Shown in pieces: positions 16,387 to 26,217 of a stretch of DNA of 64,000 nucleotides. The notes beneath the pieces are model-generated. The model made no database searches. It saw only the letters and a program-made list of their open reading frames with translations, and had not been told where the DNA came from. The stretch spans positions 124,001 to 188,000 of the forward strand of contig DASRDB010000001.1 in NCBI GenBank assembly GCA_035652815.1, written 5' to 3'. The DNA is from DASRDB01 sp035652815 (lineage in GTDB: Bacteria; Chloroflexota; Ktedonobacteria; Ktedonobacterales; Ktedonobacteraceae). Within the stretch, counting starts at the first letter, position 1, and every line of letters starts with the position of its first letter. Made by a program: the position numbers and the translations under genes.

Positions 16387-16999
16387 TGCCTGATTTACAA
16401 AATGTACTTACAACTTCTTAAATTAGAGTGACATGGCATTGTGCGGTTGACCCGTAATAGAACGGGTCGATTTTTCATAACTCACCGGGCAAACGTGTTC
16501 TGTTTGATGTGTGTTTCTAACTGGCACTCAGATCACGTCTCGCGTAATGACACACCCCAGATCACTACCTGTGCTAAATGTAGCATACGTTACTTAACCT
16601 TCTCTTCTCTCCAGCTTCATTATTCATCCGCCAGCTTGATACATTATGATATATTTTTATACATTTTTAGATCATCAATTACATAAGACAACTTGCATTT
16701 AGATTTAAAAGAAATTTGCTTCATGGCAAGCCATGAACAAGACCCGCTCGCCTGTCATCCTGAGCGCCGCGAAGAATCTGCGTCGCCAGTATGATCGCAT
16801 GCCCACACGAGAGATCCTTCGCGGCGCTCAGGATGACATCTGAAAGGCAGATTTGTAATGGCAAGGTGTAAGAAGGAAAAATGCGAGAAGAGATGCATTT
16901 CTATAGAGGCTTCTTATAATTTAGCCTGCTTACTATTACAGAAGACATTTGCATATGGCGAGGGACGCGCCAGGGCGGCGCAAGCGCCCTCCCCACCCA
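16387..16999. other. AT-rich gene-free stretch with one family A repeat
   Basis: Just over 600 bp between two minus-strand genes. It holds the family A repeat at 16753-16838 and otherwise AT-rich DNA, presumably the promoter of the secreted protein gene near 16400-16450. The open frames here lack ribosome binding sites and look random. Confidence 0.6.
16753..16838. repeat. palindromic repeat, family A (copy 2)
   Basis: Arms TGTCATCCTGAGCGCCGCGA and complement (GCGGCGCTCAGGATGACA). The A-to-C change in one arm (GCGCCGCG) is matched in the other arm. Confidence 0.9.
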
Positions 17000-18895
17000 T
17001 CAGCCCATGCCCCCGCCCCTACAGAGGATCTGCACTTCCATTGGGGCGAGTTGGACGGGAAGCACACGAGCAGGGCCGTAGGTGAGAGAACCATTTACTT
17101 CTGTTACTTGAATGGTGTTCGCCTGTTTGTCTTCGAGCGGTGATGGTGGTGCCGGGTGCGGATTATTGCTATAGAGGATGGTATAGGTGGCCTGAACCGG
17201 GTTGAGCGAGTAATCAATGATGACCTGACCGGACCAGGAGGATGTAGGGCTGGTGTTGGCGATAATCAGCACTTCCTGGTCGTTCAGAATGCGCGAGAAG
17301 GCCAGGACGCCGGGCGCAGTGGTAGAAATGCCAAAGTAGGTACCATCACCGGAGAGCGGGCGGAAATAGTAACGCCCATAGCGCAGGGCGGGCTGATTCT
17401 GGCGCAGGACCGCGATCTGGGCAATAGCTATATAGAACTGAGAGTGCGTATCAAAGGCATCTGGCTTGCCCCAGAGCGCTTCACGTACCGCCTCGGGAAC
17501 ATTACCCGCGCCTGATAGGCCCTGTTCCGTACCATAGTAGAGGCAGGGAATGCCGGGGAGCGCAAACAGGCAGGCAACCCCAAGCGAAAGCTGCGCATCA
17601 AAGGCGTCAGGATGCGCCGGGTTGCGATAAAAGAAACGCGAGGATTGATCGTGGTTATCTAGAAAAGTTACAAAAAAGTTGCTGGCGTCACCGTGAGTAC
17701 TCAGAATATCGCTTTCCACCAGCTTGCGATGCGCGTACATCGAAACAACGGCAGAGGGTGGAAGCTGGCCCTTGCAAACGCCGGGAAGCGTGTAGAAAAG
17801 CGGGAAATCGAGCGCGGCATCGATTCCAATGATATCCCCCGCTTCGGTTATGCGGGTATTGCGCCCGATAAACTGGGCAATGGTGTCTTCATTATCATAT
17901 ATTTCGCCGAAGATAAAGAAATTCTTCTTACCTATGCTCAGGGCATACTCACGAATACTGTTAGCGAAGAGACGAGCAAAATCGGCGCTGATGTACTTTA
18001 CGGTGTCTATACGAAAACCGTCGATGTCGAAGCGGGCGATGAGGTACTGGAAGGTGCGAATCAGGATGTTATGCACAGGATAGCCGGTGCTGTCCTGCTC
18101 ATCGGTGGCGAGGCTTTTCAGGGAAAAAAAGTCGCCCGCGGGATTCGTTACCGAGCCATCGGGGCCGAAGGCGTTGCCCTGGCGCAGAAAGGCGCTGTTG
18201 TGCCGCAGTTCGTCCGGCCAGATAGCGGCATCCAGTGATGGATTGGCGGGCGCTTCGGGCCAATCTTGCCGGGGATTGCCATGCTCGTCATGCCAGTAGA
18301 TGGGGTAAGGCGCATTGCTCCAGGGAGCCAGGTCGCCGTATTGCTGATAGGTAAAGACGTCGCCCGTGTGATGCAGCACGATATCGAAAATAATGTAGAT
18401 ACCACGCGCGTGCGCCTCATCTACCAGGCGGCGTAGCTCAGTCTCTACAAGCGCGGGATTCTGGCGCGCCTGCACAGGATCGGAGGCGAAGCGTGGATCG
18501 ATGGCGAGAAAATCTTGAATGCCATAGCCATGATAGGAGGGGCTATACTGGCAGTTTTTCAGGACGGGAGAGAGCCAGATCGCGCCAATGCCGAGTTGTT
18601 GCAGGTAATCAAGTTGCTGACGCACGCCCTCGATGGTTCCACCCTGGAAATCGCCATAGATACTGTTCCAGGGCAGGTGGCGCGGCGGCGCGTTCGGATT
18701 GTTGAAGCGGTCTACCAGCAGAAAATAGATGGGGGTGTCGCGCCAGTCCTCGGGCGAGGGATAAGGCGTGGGAACGCGGACAACCTGATCGCCCAATTGC
18801 ACTTCGCGAATCGCCGGAACTTTCGCCTGATCCAGCGCGGCCTCGACTTCGGGACTAAAGATGGATGTGGGCATGCTCTCCCCCTGCTCATACAT
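17000..18895 (-). CDS. alpha-amylase family (GH13) glycoside hydrolase
   Basis: 631 residues, a full (beta/alpha)8 GH13 enzyme. Region I is DIVLHH, region II GFRIDTVKY (nucleophile Asp), region III FGEIYD (acid/base Glu), region IV FLDNHDQ (transition-state Asp). A beta-sandwich C-terminal domain follows (from about residue 510). It should hydrolyse alpha-1,4-glucans or related oligosaccharides. No signal peptide is seen, so it is likely cytoplasmic, which suits maltodextrin or glycogen turnover or a cyclomaltodextrinase-like role. The start at 18895 has GGAG 5 nt upstream; a second ATG seven codons later has GGGGGAG. No neighbouring sugar transport genes. Confidence 0.92.
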   Translation of the reverse strand: MYEQGESMPTSIFSPEVEAALDQAKVPAIREVQLGDQVVRVPTPYPSPEDWRDTPIYFLLVDRFNNPNAPPRHLPWNSIYGDFQGGTIEGVRQQLDYLQQLGIGAIWLSPVLKNCQYSPSYHGYGIQDFLAIDPRFASDPVQARQNPALVETELRRLVDEAHARGIYIIFDIVLHHTGDVFTYQQYGDLAPWSNAPYPIYWHDEHGNPRQDWPEAPANPSLDAAIWPDELRHNSAFLRQGNAFGPDGSVTNPAGDFFSLKSLATDEQDSTGYPVHNILIRTFQYLIARFDIDGFRIDTVKYISADFARLFANSIREYALSIGKKNFFIFGEIYDNEDTIAQFIGRNTRITEAGDIIGIDAALDFPLFYTLPGVCKGQLPPSAVVSMYAHRKLVESDILSTHGDASNFFVTFLDNHDQSSRFFYRNPAHPDAFDAQLSLGVACLFALPGIPCLYYGTEQGLSGAGNVPEAVREALWGKPDAFDTHSQFYIAIAQIAVLRQNQPALRYGRYYFRPLSGDGTYFGISTTAPGVLAFSRILNDQEVLIIANTSPTSSWSGQVIIDYSLNPVQATYTILYSNNPHPAPPSPLEDKQANTIQVTEVNGSLTYGPARVLPVQLAPMEVQILCRGGGMG

Positions 18896-19380
18896 AATAA
18901 CTCCAGCTAATGTTTTTTGAGAAATAAAGGGGGAGCTTCACGCCTGTCATCCTGAGCGCAGCGAAGAATCTCCGGTCGTGGCACGCGAGAAGGCCAGCCC
19001 GCCTCTCCTTCGCTGCGCTCAGGATGACAGGGAGTCAGTATCCCCTCGTATTTTGTCAAAGTTCATCACCCGAAGCCGCTGAAATTGTACCATATTCGTG
19101 TTGTCTCATGTTTTTCACCTCTGCGCCACAAGGCCCTCTTCTTGCGCCATATGATAGCTGTCATCTAAAAGTGATGAGAGATGACACTACACGAGCTGCC
19201 AGATCCCACATTATACTTGAGACAGCACCGAGGTGAGTTGCAAGCAGATGCCAATCCAGTTGCTCAGTTTATAAGGCCTCTCGTTGCTACCACAATCGGC
19301 TCCATAACTGATACCACACGAAAGGAGGGTGCAGCTCCTCTCGCTCCTGGAGGAAGTGGGAGAAGCCGCAGAGTATAGCG
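18896..19380. other. gene-free divergent region with one family A repeat
   Basis: About 485 bp between the amylase and the ABC transporter operon. Contains the family A repeat at 18945-19029. The rest should hold the promoters of both units; I could not fix a convincing -10/-35 pair. Confidence 0.5.
18945..19029. repeat. palindromic repeat, family A (copy 3)
   Basis: Arms TGTCATCCTGAGCGCAGCGA and TCGCTGCGCTCAGGATGACA. It lies just upstream of the amylase start. Confidence 0.9.
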
Positions 19381-20292
19381 ATGCAAATGGTCATAGAAGT
19401 CCGGGGGCTGCGCAAAATGTACGGGTCAATGGTCGCGGTGGATGACGTGTCCTTTGACGTGGCTGCTGGTGAAATCTTTGGTCTGCTAGGCCCCAACGGA
19501 GCGGGTAAGACAACCACCGTCGAGTGCCTGCAAGGACTGCGGCACGCTGATGGTGGCCAGATGCGCGTCCTGGGTCTGGACCCCTGGACGCAGCGGGCAA
19601 GCCTGCGTCGCCGTATCGGCAGCCAGTTACAGGAGTCCGCACTGCCGGATCGCCTCAAAGTCTGGGAAGCCCTCGATCTGTTTGCTACCGCACCCCTCAG
19701 CCGCGTCAAGCGCGAACAGTTGCTTGAGCAGTGGGGCCTGGCTGATAAGCGTAACACCAGCTTTGCCAACCTCTCCGGCGGCCAGCGGCAGCGCTTGTTT
19801 GTGGCTCTGGCGCTGGTCAATCAGCCTGAAATTGTCTTCCTGGATGAAATGACGACGGGCCTTGATCCGGCAGCGCGACGTGCCACCTGGGATCTGATCG
19901 AGGCCATCGGCAAGCGAGGCACAACGGTGGTACTCGTCAGCCATTTTATGGATGAGGTCGAACGGCTCTGCCAGCGAGTAGCGGTCGTCAATCACGGGCG
20001 CATCGTGGCGATGGATACCCCTGCCAGACTGGTCGAGCAGCGATCACAACAGACACGCGTGTTGTTCACATGGGATGGCGAGGTTCTTCCCCGGTTGGAG
20101 GCGGTGCCACATGTGTACTCCGTCCGGCAGCAGGGGAGTCAGATCGAGGTAGAGGGTGATGGCCCGGTGTTACAGCATGTCGCCTCGGCGCTGCTGCAAC
20201 AGGGCATCGAGCCAGCCGACCTGCGAGTAGAGCGTCCCACCCTGGAGGAGGTCTTTCTTCAAATTGTTGGTAAGCCAGAGGAGGAGCAATAG
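19381..20292 (+). CDS. ABC transporter ATP-binding protein
   Basis: 303 residues. Walker A GPNGAGKTTT, signature LSGGQRQRLF, Walker B IVFLDEMTTGLDP and the H-loop VLVSHFMDE are all intact. The C-terminal 80 residues form the extra domain typical of ABC-2 drug or antibiotic exporters (CcmA/DrrA-like). It energises the permease encoded 2 bp downstream. First gene of a four-gene operon with permease, histidine kinase and response regulator, an arrangement seen for peptide-antibiotic or membrane-stress exporters such as yvfRSTU in Bacillus. A second ATG two codons in is equally possible. Confidence 0.92.
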   Translation: MQMVIEVRGLRKMYGSMVAVDDVSFDVAAGEIFGLLGPNGAGKTTTVECLQGLRHADGGQMRVLGLDPWTQRASLRRRIGSQLQESALPDRLKVWEALDLFATAPLSRVKREQLLEQWGLADKRNTSFANLSGGQRQRLFVALALVNQPEIVFLDEMTTGLDPAARRATWDLIEAIGKRGTTVVLVSHFMDEVERLCQRVAVVNHGRIVAMDTPARLVEQRSQQTRVLFTWDGEVLPRLEAVPHVYSVRQQGSQIEVEGDGPVLQHVASALLQQGIEPADLRVERPTLEEVFLQIVGKPEEEQ

Positions 20293-20294
20293 CC

Positions 20295-21038
20295 ATGCGC
20301 GCCTTAATCAAAACCACGTGGGTTGAACTCAAGCTCTTCACCCGCGAACCCCTGACAGTGCTGTTCACCTTTGCTATCCCGTTCGTCGTGCTGTTCGTCC
20401 TGGGCAGTGTGTTTGGCAACCGGCCCGCTGATCCACACGTGTACCGGGGCTTTGGAATATTGAATTACTATGTGCCAGCCTACGTCGCACTGGTCGTAGC
20501 GGCTATTGGTCTCATCGCGCTGCCTGTACATCTGGCCGCATATCGGGAGCGTGGTGTGCTGCGGCGCTTTCGTGCCTCAACGATTCCAGTATGGAGCGTC
20601 CTGGGGGGTCAGGTCGCGGCGACATTCCTTATCGGGGTGCTGGCAAGTCTGATTCTGGTACTGGTTGCGTTTGCCGTCTACCACACCAGAAGTCCTCAGT
20701 CCCTGGTTGAGGTGCTGGCGGCCTTCATCCTGGGGGCCATTATGTTTGCCATGATTGGCCTCTTCCTGGGGCTGGCCTTGCCTACGGCACGCACAGCTCA
20801 GGGCGCAGGCGTTCTACTCTGGTTCGTAATGATGCAGATTAGCGGTCCGGGCGCGCCATTCGAGGTGCTGCCCACCGCTCTGGTAAGGGTCAGTGATGCC
20901 ACTCCGCTGAAGCACCTGGTCTTCCTGATGCAGGACCCCTGGTTTGGACTGGGCTGGAACATCTCGGAGATGTTCATTGTGGGTGCCTTCCTTGTGGGGG
21001 CCGCTCTACTTGTGGCGTTCTTCGCTCGCCGGGGCTAA
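20295..21038 (+). CDS. ABC-2 type transporter permease
   Basis: 247 residues with six predicted transmembrane segments (first: LTVLFTFAIPFVVLFVLGSV, last: MFIVGAFLVGAALLVAFFA). It fits the ABC-2 membrane subunits that pair with DrrA-like ATPases. The ribosome binding site GAGGAG lies inside the end of the ATPase gene. Exports an unknown lipophilic compound or peptide. Confidence 0.88.
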   Translation: MRALIKTTWVELKLFTREPLTVLFTFAIPFVVLFVLGSVFGNRPADPHVYRGFGILNYYVPAYVALVVAAIGLIALPVHLAAYRERGVLRRFRASTIPVWSVLGGQVAATFLIGVLASLILVLVAFAVYHTRSPQSLVEVLAAFILGAIMFAMIGLFLGLALPTARTAQGAGVLLWFVMMQISGPGAPFEVLPTALVRVSDATPLKHLVFLMQDPWFGLGWNISEMFIVGAFLVGAALLVAFFARRG

Positions 21039-21151
21039 AGCAAAGCCCTACCATTGTCAAAAGGCGGCCAATCTATCATGCTGGGCCGCGCAGGGACCGA
21101 TCCTTGTCAGATAACCTCTTATGGATTTTGATAATATAATGGGAATAATCC

Positions 21152-21177
21152 TGTAGGGACGCGATGAATCGTGTCCC
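21152..21177. repeat. half copy of a family B repeat
   Basis: Only the left arm, TGTAGGGACGCGATGAATCG, is present with no matching right arm nearby. It sits in the short gap between the permease and the histidine kinase genes, so a full copy may have decayed or been deleted. Confidence 0.6.
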
Positions 21178-21215
21178 CTGGCGGTACACACCGATACAGA
21201 AAGGGGCGTGTTTCC

Positions 21216-22445
21216 ATGCAGCCTGAGAACATTTTGCAGGATGAGCAGGAAAGCAGAGGCAGCTCGCCCTATCTCTTGTGGGGCATCTGGCTGATGTGGC
21301 TGCCCTTTCTCATCCAGCCGGTGGTGGCGTTTGCAGAGTCACCGCCATCGCTGCTCAAAGTGGTTGTGCTGGTCGGCTTTGGTCCCTTCGTCGGCGTCTA
21401 CCTGTGGGCAACCTGGGAGGAAGCCTATCTCCTGACGCGAGTAGCGCCGGTAGAGAGCAGGTTCCAAAGGGGATGGTGGATACCCCTCGCGCTCCTGCTT
21501 GGGCTGAGTCTGCCAGCGCCCTTTCTTCAGGGTTCCTGGGGACTGGGCGCGCTCATTTTCGTCAGCGCCAGCGTGGCGGCGCGGCTGACTGTCAGGCAGG
21601 CTGTGCTGGTCTTTGGCGGCCTCATGCTGCTCGACCTTCTTCTGGGGATAGTCACTGCTGCCCCCTGGGTGACAATAGCCTTCATGGTCTTTCTGATTCC
21701 TGCCGTCGGAGCCACCACTGCCACCTTCAGCCGCGCCTTTCGCACGAACCGGGAACTGCGGCTGGCCCGCCGCGAAATTGCCCGTCTGGCCGTCTCCGAA
21801 GAACGCTTGCGCTTTGCTCGCGATCTGCATGACCTGCTGGGCCACAGCCTCTCGCTGATTGCGCTCAAAAGCGAACTGGCCGATCAGCTTATTCCAGAAG
21901 ACCCCCAGCAGGCGCGGCGCGAGGTGCGCGACATTGAGGCGGCAGCCCGCACAGCGCTTCAAGAGGTGCGCGAAGCAGTGGCTGGCTACCGGCAAACCAC
22001 CCTGGCGAACGAACTCCAGCGGGCGCGCGAACTGCTGGCTGCTGCCGGTATCCGTTGCATCGTCCAGAACGACGCCGGAGCGCTGCCGCCGCCCATCGAA
22101 ACGGTACTGACCTGGGTTGTACGCGAGGGTATCACCAACGTGATACGTCACAGTCGGGCAAAGCAATGTGTTATCTCCCTCACTCGCCAACCGGGCGAAA
22201 TCTGCCTGACCATTACCGACGATGGGCAGGGAGACAAACTCCAGGTATCTCCCCTCTGGCTGCAATCAGGCCGGTCGGGTAATGGATTGCGTGGTATGTG
22301 CGAACGGGTGGAAGCCCTGGGAGGCCGCTGTGAAGCTGGACCAGCCGACAAACAAGGATTCCGGTTAGAGGTCATCTTGCCTCTATCATCAGAAGGCAAC
22401 AAGAGGGTACTGGAAACTGAGCAAGCGAGAGGAGCCGTGGAATGA
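21216..22445 (+). CDS. sensor histidine kinase, DesK/NarX (HisKA_3) type
   Basis: 409 residues. About five or six N-terminal membrane spans act as sensor, followed by the dimerisation helix with phospho-acceptor His in RDLHDLLGHSLSLIAL and a HATPase domain (GITNVIRHSRAKQC, DDGQGD, GNGLRGMCERVEALGG). It should phosphorylate the response regulator next door. The ATG at 21216 has AAGGGGCG about 9 nt upstream; a longer frame to 21171 begins in the repeat remnant. The sensor part, lacking an extracellular domain, resembles DesK-like kinases that detect membrane state or substrates of the linked ABC exporter. Confidence 0.92.
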   Translation: MQPENILQDEQESRGSSPYLLWGIWLMWLPFLIQPVVAFAESPPSLLKVVVLVGFGPFVGVYLWATWEEAYLLTRVAPVESRFQRGWWIPLALLLGLSLPAPFLQGSWGLGALIFVSASVAARLTVRQAVLVFGGLMLLDLLLGIVTAAPWVTIAFMVFLIPAVGATTATFSRAFRTNRELRLARREIARLAVSEERLRFARDLHDLLGHSLSLIALKSELADQLIPEDPQQARREVRDIEAAARTALQEVREAVAGYRQTTLANELQRARELLAAAGIRCIVQNDAGALPPPIETVLTWVVREGITNVIRHSRAKQCVISLTRQPGEICLTITDDGQGDKLQVSPLWLQSGRSGNGLRGMCERVEALGGRCEAGPADKQGFRLEVILPLSSEGNKRVLETEQARGAVE

Positions 22446-23047
22446 TTCGCGTGTTGTTGGCTGAAGATCAGGCGATGGTGCGGGGAGCGCTGGCCGCCTT
22501 GCTCAATCGCGAGCAGGACATCACCGTCGTGGCTGAGGTGGCGCGCGGCGACGAAGTGTTAGCAGCCGCTCTGAGCGCTACGCCGGATGTGGCGCTGCTC
22601 GATATTGAAATGCCTGGTGGTAGCGGCATTGAGGCAGCAGCAGCCTTACATACCCACCTTCCACAATGTAAGGTGCTGATCCTCACCACGTTCGGTCGGC
22701 CTGGCTACCTGCGCCGGGCAATGGAGCAAGGGGCGGTAGGATTTCTTGTGAAGGATGCCCCGGCGGCGCAGTTGGCCACGGCCATTCGTCGCGCCGTAGC
22801 TGGTGAGCGCGTCGTCGATCCGCTCCTGGCAAGCGCGGCACTCAGCGAGGGAGAGAACCCGCTCACCGAGCGCGAGCAGGTCATCTTACAACTGGTCCGG
22901 CAAGGAGCAAGTAATGCCGAGATTGCCTCAGCACTCGTCCTGACTGAGGGAACGGTGCGCAACTATCTTTCAAGTGCCATGCAGAAATTGAACGCCAGCA
23001 CGCGCGTCGAGGCTGCTGTGCGCGCCGAACAAAAAGGCTGGCTCTAG
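22442..23047 (+). CDS. NarL/LuxR-family response regulator (DesR-like)
   Basis: 201 residues. The receiver has the acidic pair ED in LLAEDQ, phospho-Asp in VALLDIEMPGG, and Lys in FLVKDAP. The C-terminal LuxR-type helix-turn-helix is LTEREQVILQLVRQGASNAE. Its start overlaps the kinase stop by 4 nt (ATGA), so both are co-translated. It probably controls its own operon including the ABC exporter. Confidence 0.94.
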   Translation: MIRVLLAEDQAMVRGALAALLNREQDITVVAEVARGDEVLAAALSATPDVALLDIEMPGGSGIEAAAALHTHLPQCKVLILTTFGRPGYLRRAMEQGAVGFLVKDAPAAQLATAIRRAVAGERVVDPLLASAALSEGENPLTEREQVILQLVRQGASNAEIASALVLTEGTVRNYLSSAMQKLNASTRVEAAVRAEQKGWL

Positions 23048-23307
23048 CATGAGGGAACAAAGACAAACCACGCGGACATCCATATGATCTCATGCAAAAG
23101 ACAATTACTCCGGCAAAACACAACCTCAAAGGAGAAAAGATAAGCGATAACACCTAAATAGTGAAATTCGTCATAAACAATAGGTGAAGTTACTGATAGA
23201 CAGATCATCCTGAGAAGGGCTACAATTGCGTTAAACAGAACGCTTACTTTTACTAGCTTCTCAAATAGATGTGATCAGGATACTTTTCCTGAGAAGGGAA
23301 CCTGTTT

Positions 23308-24528
23308 ATGGCCTCACGTTCCTGCCCGGTATGCGGCACGGTAGTGCCGGTAAACCAGCGCTTTTGCTCAAACTGCGGAACGGATTTACTGGCGCAGCAA
23401 AACCCAAGCCAGTATGGCGGCTCGTCGCCGCAGAACTATCCGCAACAACGCCCTCCCTATGGACAGCAACAATTTCCCCAGTACCAGCAACCTCAACAAA
23501 ATCAAAGTCCGATTGCCGAGGCATTGGGCGCGCTCGGGCTGCTTTTCTTGATGCGCCGTTATCGACCTGGATACCAGGCGCGAAGGCAGAGCAGCGGCTG
23601 TTGTGGTTGCCTGATCGTACTTGTGATTCTGACCATTTTTGTAGGCATACCCGGCTACTTCGCGGTCAGAACCTATTATCCCCAGGTTTTGCAAAAGCTG
23701 CAAAACACGGAAAGCGGCAATGTCCCGGCCACACAACCACTGATCACTACTGTCAACTTAAACGAGAAGGTAAATTACGCGGGTGTAGATATTACCCTGC
23801 TTAATGCCCAGCAATCGACAGCCTTTATCGATGACGACTTTACGAAAACAAACGGCATGGTGCGCCTGAACATCCGGGAAGCTAATACCAGCAATCGGGG
23901 CGGTGGCTACTCCTATGTAGACGGATTTCACCTGATCCTGCCGGATAAAAGTGTGGTCGCCGTCAGCAACGAAAAGAATAGTTCAGCGCCCAATGCCGGA
24001 GCAACGCAGGACAACTGGTTAGATTTTCCCGTACCAACCGGGACGAAAACGAACCAGCTTGCTTTGCAGCTAGGAACGACCCAGGAGGCGCAGATGGTGA
24101 TTCCGCTGGTGACAAACGCCAATCTGAAAGCCTACCAGCCCCTGACGGTGCATCCGAATGCTTCTACAGTGTATGACGGAGTAAAATGGACGATCAACTC
24201 GGCTACTCTGTCATGGAGCTACAACGGAAAGCAGGCAACGCAGGGAATGCGCTATGTCGTGCTAACTCTCAGCGTCGATAATTCCTCGGCCTCAGATTTC
24301 AATGCCTACTACGGCGACTACATTCGCCTCAAAGCTGGCGATACGACCAGTTCACCGGATATTGATTCGCAGATACCACTCAACTTTCCTGCCAACTCGA
24401 CAGGCACAAAAGCAACAGCCTTTTTCCTGGTTCCGCAGGATGTGACTGCTTATACGCTGATCTTCCTGGGCAAACCACAGAATAGCCCGCCAATCAGCCA
24501 GGCAACGGTGAATTTTACGATCAGGTAA
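23308..24528 (+). CDS. zinc-ribbon membrane protein with C-terminal DUF4352-like domain
   Basis: 406 residues. The N-terminal zinc ribbon CPVCGTVV ... CSNCGTDLL is followed by a Q/P/Y-rich linker (QQRPPYGQQQFPQYQQPQQN), one membrane span (CLIVLVILTIFVGIPGYFAV) and an extracytoplasmic region with two beta-sandwich-like halves, as in DUF4352 proteins. The ribbon faces the cytoplasm. Such proteins are frequent in Ktedonobacteria and Gram-positives; their function is unknown. AAGGGAA lies upstream of the ATG. No close neighbours on the same strand. Confidence 0.82.
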   Translation: MASRSCPVCGTVVPVNQRFCSNCGTDLLAQQNPSQYGGSSPQNYPQQRPPYGQQQFPQYQQPQQNQSPIAEALGALGLLFLMRRYRPGYQARRQSSGCCGCLIVLVILTIFVGIPGYFAVRTYYPQVLQKLQNTESGNVPATQPLITTVNLNEKVNYAGVDITLLNAQQSTAFIDDDFTKTNGMVRLNIREANTSNRGGGYSYVDGFHLILPDKSVVAVSNEKNSSAPNAGATQDNWLDFPVPTGTKTNQLALQLGTTQEAQMVIPLVTNANLKAYQPLTVHPNASTVYDGVKWTINSATLSWSYNGKQATQGMRYVVLTLSVDNSSASDFNAYYGDYIRLKAGDTTSSPDIDSQIPLNFPANSTGTKATAFFLVPQDVTAYTLIFLGKPQNSPPISQATVNFTIR

Positions 24529-24566
24529 AGTCGAGTTAACAGTTACATTACAAACCTGCCTCTACA

Positions 24567-24653
24567 TGTCATCCTGAGCGCAGCGAAGAATCTCGCGCTT
24601 GTCATGTCGAGCCTATGGGGAGACGGAGATCCTTCGCTGCGCTCACGATGACA
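24567..24653. repeat. palindromic repeat, family A (copy 4)
   Basis: Arms TGTCATCCTGAGCGCAGCGA and TCGCTGCGCTCACGATGACA. One mismatch (CACGATG for CAGGATG) breaks the pairing in the outer stem. Confidence 0.9.
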
Positions 24654-24703
24654 GGCCAGAGGGTTTATTTCATAGCATGGCATCGACATGTTAGAATAGG
24701 AAC

Positions 24704-25489
24704 ATGAACGAACCGGACAGTCAATTAAAGAGCATCTGGACAACCGTCAACGGCGTGAAAATGCATGGGCGGGTGGCGGTTGAACCAGCGCCCGCGTCGA
24801 ACGAAGTGATGGTGCTGGTGCATGGGCTTTCGGTGTCGAGCGGGTACATGGTGCCGACGGCGAAAGAACTCGCGCCCTACTATCATGTATATGCTCCAGA
24901 CCTGCCGGGATATGGCAAGAGCGAGAAACCCCGGCATATTTTGACGGTGCCAGAGATGGCTGATACGCTGGCAGCCTGGATGAAGACGCTCGACCTGCCG
25001 CCCGCCACGCTGCTAGGCAATTCGCTGGGCTGCCAGACGATTGTCGATTTTGCGCGGCGCTATCCTCAGTACACGAAACGGCTGATCTTAGTGGGGCCAA
25101 CAATGGACCCGCAGGCGCGCACCATTCATCAAGAGGCTTTCCGCTTGATGCGCGATATGCTGGTGGAACCGCTTTCATTCTATCCGGTAGTAACGCGAGA
25201 ATACCTGGCCGCCGGATTGCGCCGTACCATTCATACATTGTTGTATGCCTTTCGCGACCCGATAGAGCAACATCTACCATACATACACGTACCCACACTG
25301 GTGCTGCGCGGCGAGAAAGACCCGATTGTGCCGCAGCGTTGGGTGGAAGAGGTTAACCGGCTGCTGCCCAATAGCAGACTGGTGGTCATTCCGGGAGCAG
25401 CACATGCTGTGAATTACAACTCGCCAAAGATGTTGGGCCGCGCCATCCGCGAGTTCATGCGCGATTTTTCAGGAAGCCAGGAAGGATAA
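24704..25489 (+). CDS. alpha/beta hydrolase
   Basis: 261 residues with the full alpha/beta-hydrolase pattern: oxyanion HG in VLVHGLSVS, nucleophile Ser in GNSLGC, acid Asp in GEKDPIVP, and catalytic His in GAAHAVNYN. The substrate cannot be told from sequence; members include esterases, lipases and C-C bond hydrolases. Weak ribosome binding site. Its last 21 bp overlap in antisense with the next, convergent hydrolase. Confidence 0.85.
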   Translation: MNEPDSQLKSIWTTVNGVKMHGRVAVEPAPASNEVMVLVHGLSVSSGYMVPTAKELAPYYHVYAPDLPGYGKSEKPRHILTVPEMADTLAAWMKTLDLPPATLLGNSLGCQTIVDFARRYPQYTKRLILVGPTMDPQARTIHQEAFRLMRDMLVEPLSFYPVVTREYLAAGLRRTIHTLLYAFRDPIEQHLPYIHVPTLVLRGEKDPIVPQRWVEEVNRLLPNSRLVVIPGAAHAVNYNSPKMLGRAIREFMRDFSGSQEG

Positions 25490-26212
25490 GATTGCTTCGT
25501 TACACTCCTGCGGCTGGTCAAACATGACGACATGCCCGGCTTTCTTCACCATTAGCAGGCGAGCATCGGGCAGGGCATTACAGATTACCCCGGCAAGCGT
25601 GGGAGGAACCAGCGTATCGTTTTCGCCCCAGATCAAAAGCGTGGGGGCCTGAAGAGTTGCAAGATCATTACGAATATCCTGAGTAAGCAGGTCTCTGGTA
25701 GCTCGCAGCAGGGCAGCGGGACCGGAGCGCAGAGCATCATAGGTGAGTATTGGTAAAAAGCTCGGCCTCATGTAACGCAAGGCACGCATTAAGGGAACAA
25801 AATAGCCATAGACCGTCTTGACAGTTGGTATCCCCGCCGGGGCGACCAGGACGAGGCGACGCACCATTTCAGGATAGCGAGCAGCAAAACGAATACTGAT
25901 GCACCCGCCCATCGAGTGGCCTATAATATGCGTGCGCGTTATGCCAATGGCTTTCATCCAGCTATACAGCCAGGAGGCGGCTTCTGAAAGCATGAGGTGT
26001 TGGGACGAGTGGTGCATGGAACCGAAGCCGGGCAGGTCTACCAGATAGACCGTGTAGCACTCAACCAGGGCAGGTACGTTGCGCGTCCACCAGAAAGTCG
26101 AACCGGAAAGCCCATGCACCAGCACAACCGGATCGCCAGAGCCGCCTACTTTATAGCGAACGGGATAACCACCCACTTCTACGACTCGATTGGAAAGTTT
26201 GACCGCCGCCAC
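25469..26212 (-). CDS. alpha/beta hydrolase, second of a convergent pair
   Basis: About 247 residues. Oxyanion HG in VLVHGLSGS, nucleophile in GHSMGG, acid in WGENDTLVPP, His in KKAGHVVMF. Distantly similar to the hydrolase at 24704 but not a recent copy. I prefer the GTG at 26212, with AGGAG 10 nt upstream, directly after the DUF4012 stop. An ATG at 26242 would overlap that gene by 25 bp. It probably forms an operon with the DUF4012 gene. Substrate unknown. Confidence 0.83.
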   Translation of the reverse strand: MAAVKLSNRVVEVGGYPVRYKVGGSGDPVVLVHGLSGSTFWWTRNVPALVECYTVYLVDLPGFGSMHHSSQHLMLSEAASWLYSWMKAIGITRTHIIGHSMGGCISIRFAARYPEMVRRLVLVAPAGIPTVKTVYGYFVPLMRALRYMRPSFLPILTYDALRSGPAALLRATRDLLTQDIRNDLATLQAPTLLIWGENDTLVPPTLAGVICNALPDARLLMVKKAGHVVMFDQPQECNEAILSFLAS

Positions 26213-26217
26213 GCGCC

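Noticed and set aside
16441..17143. Several short open frames in the AT-rich gap upstream of the amylase end
   Set aside because: No ribosome binding sites, and they cross a family A repeat or run into the amylase gene antisense.
21339..22265. 308-codon minus-strand frame
   Set aside because: Antisense to the histidine kinase with clear H, N and G boxes; composition-driven.
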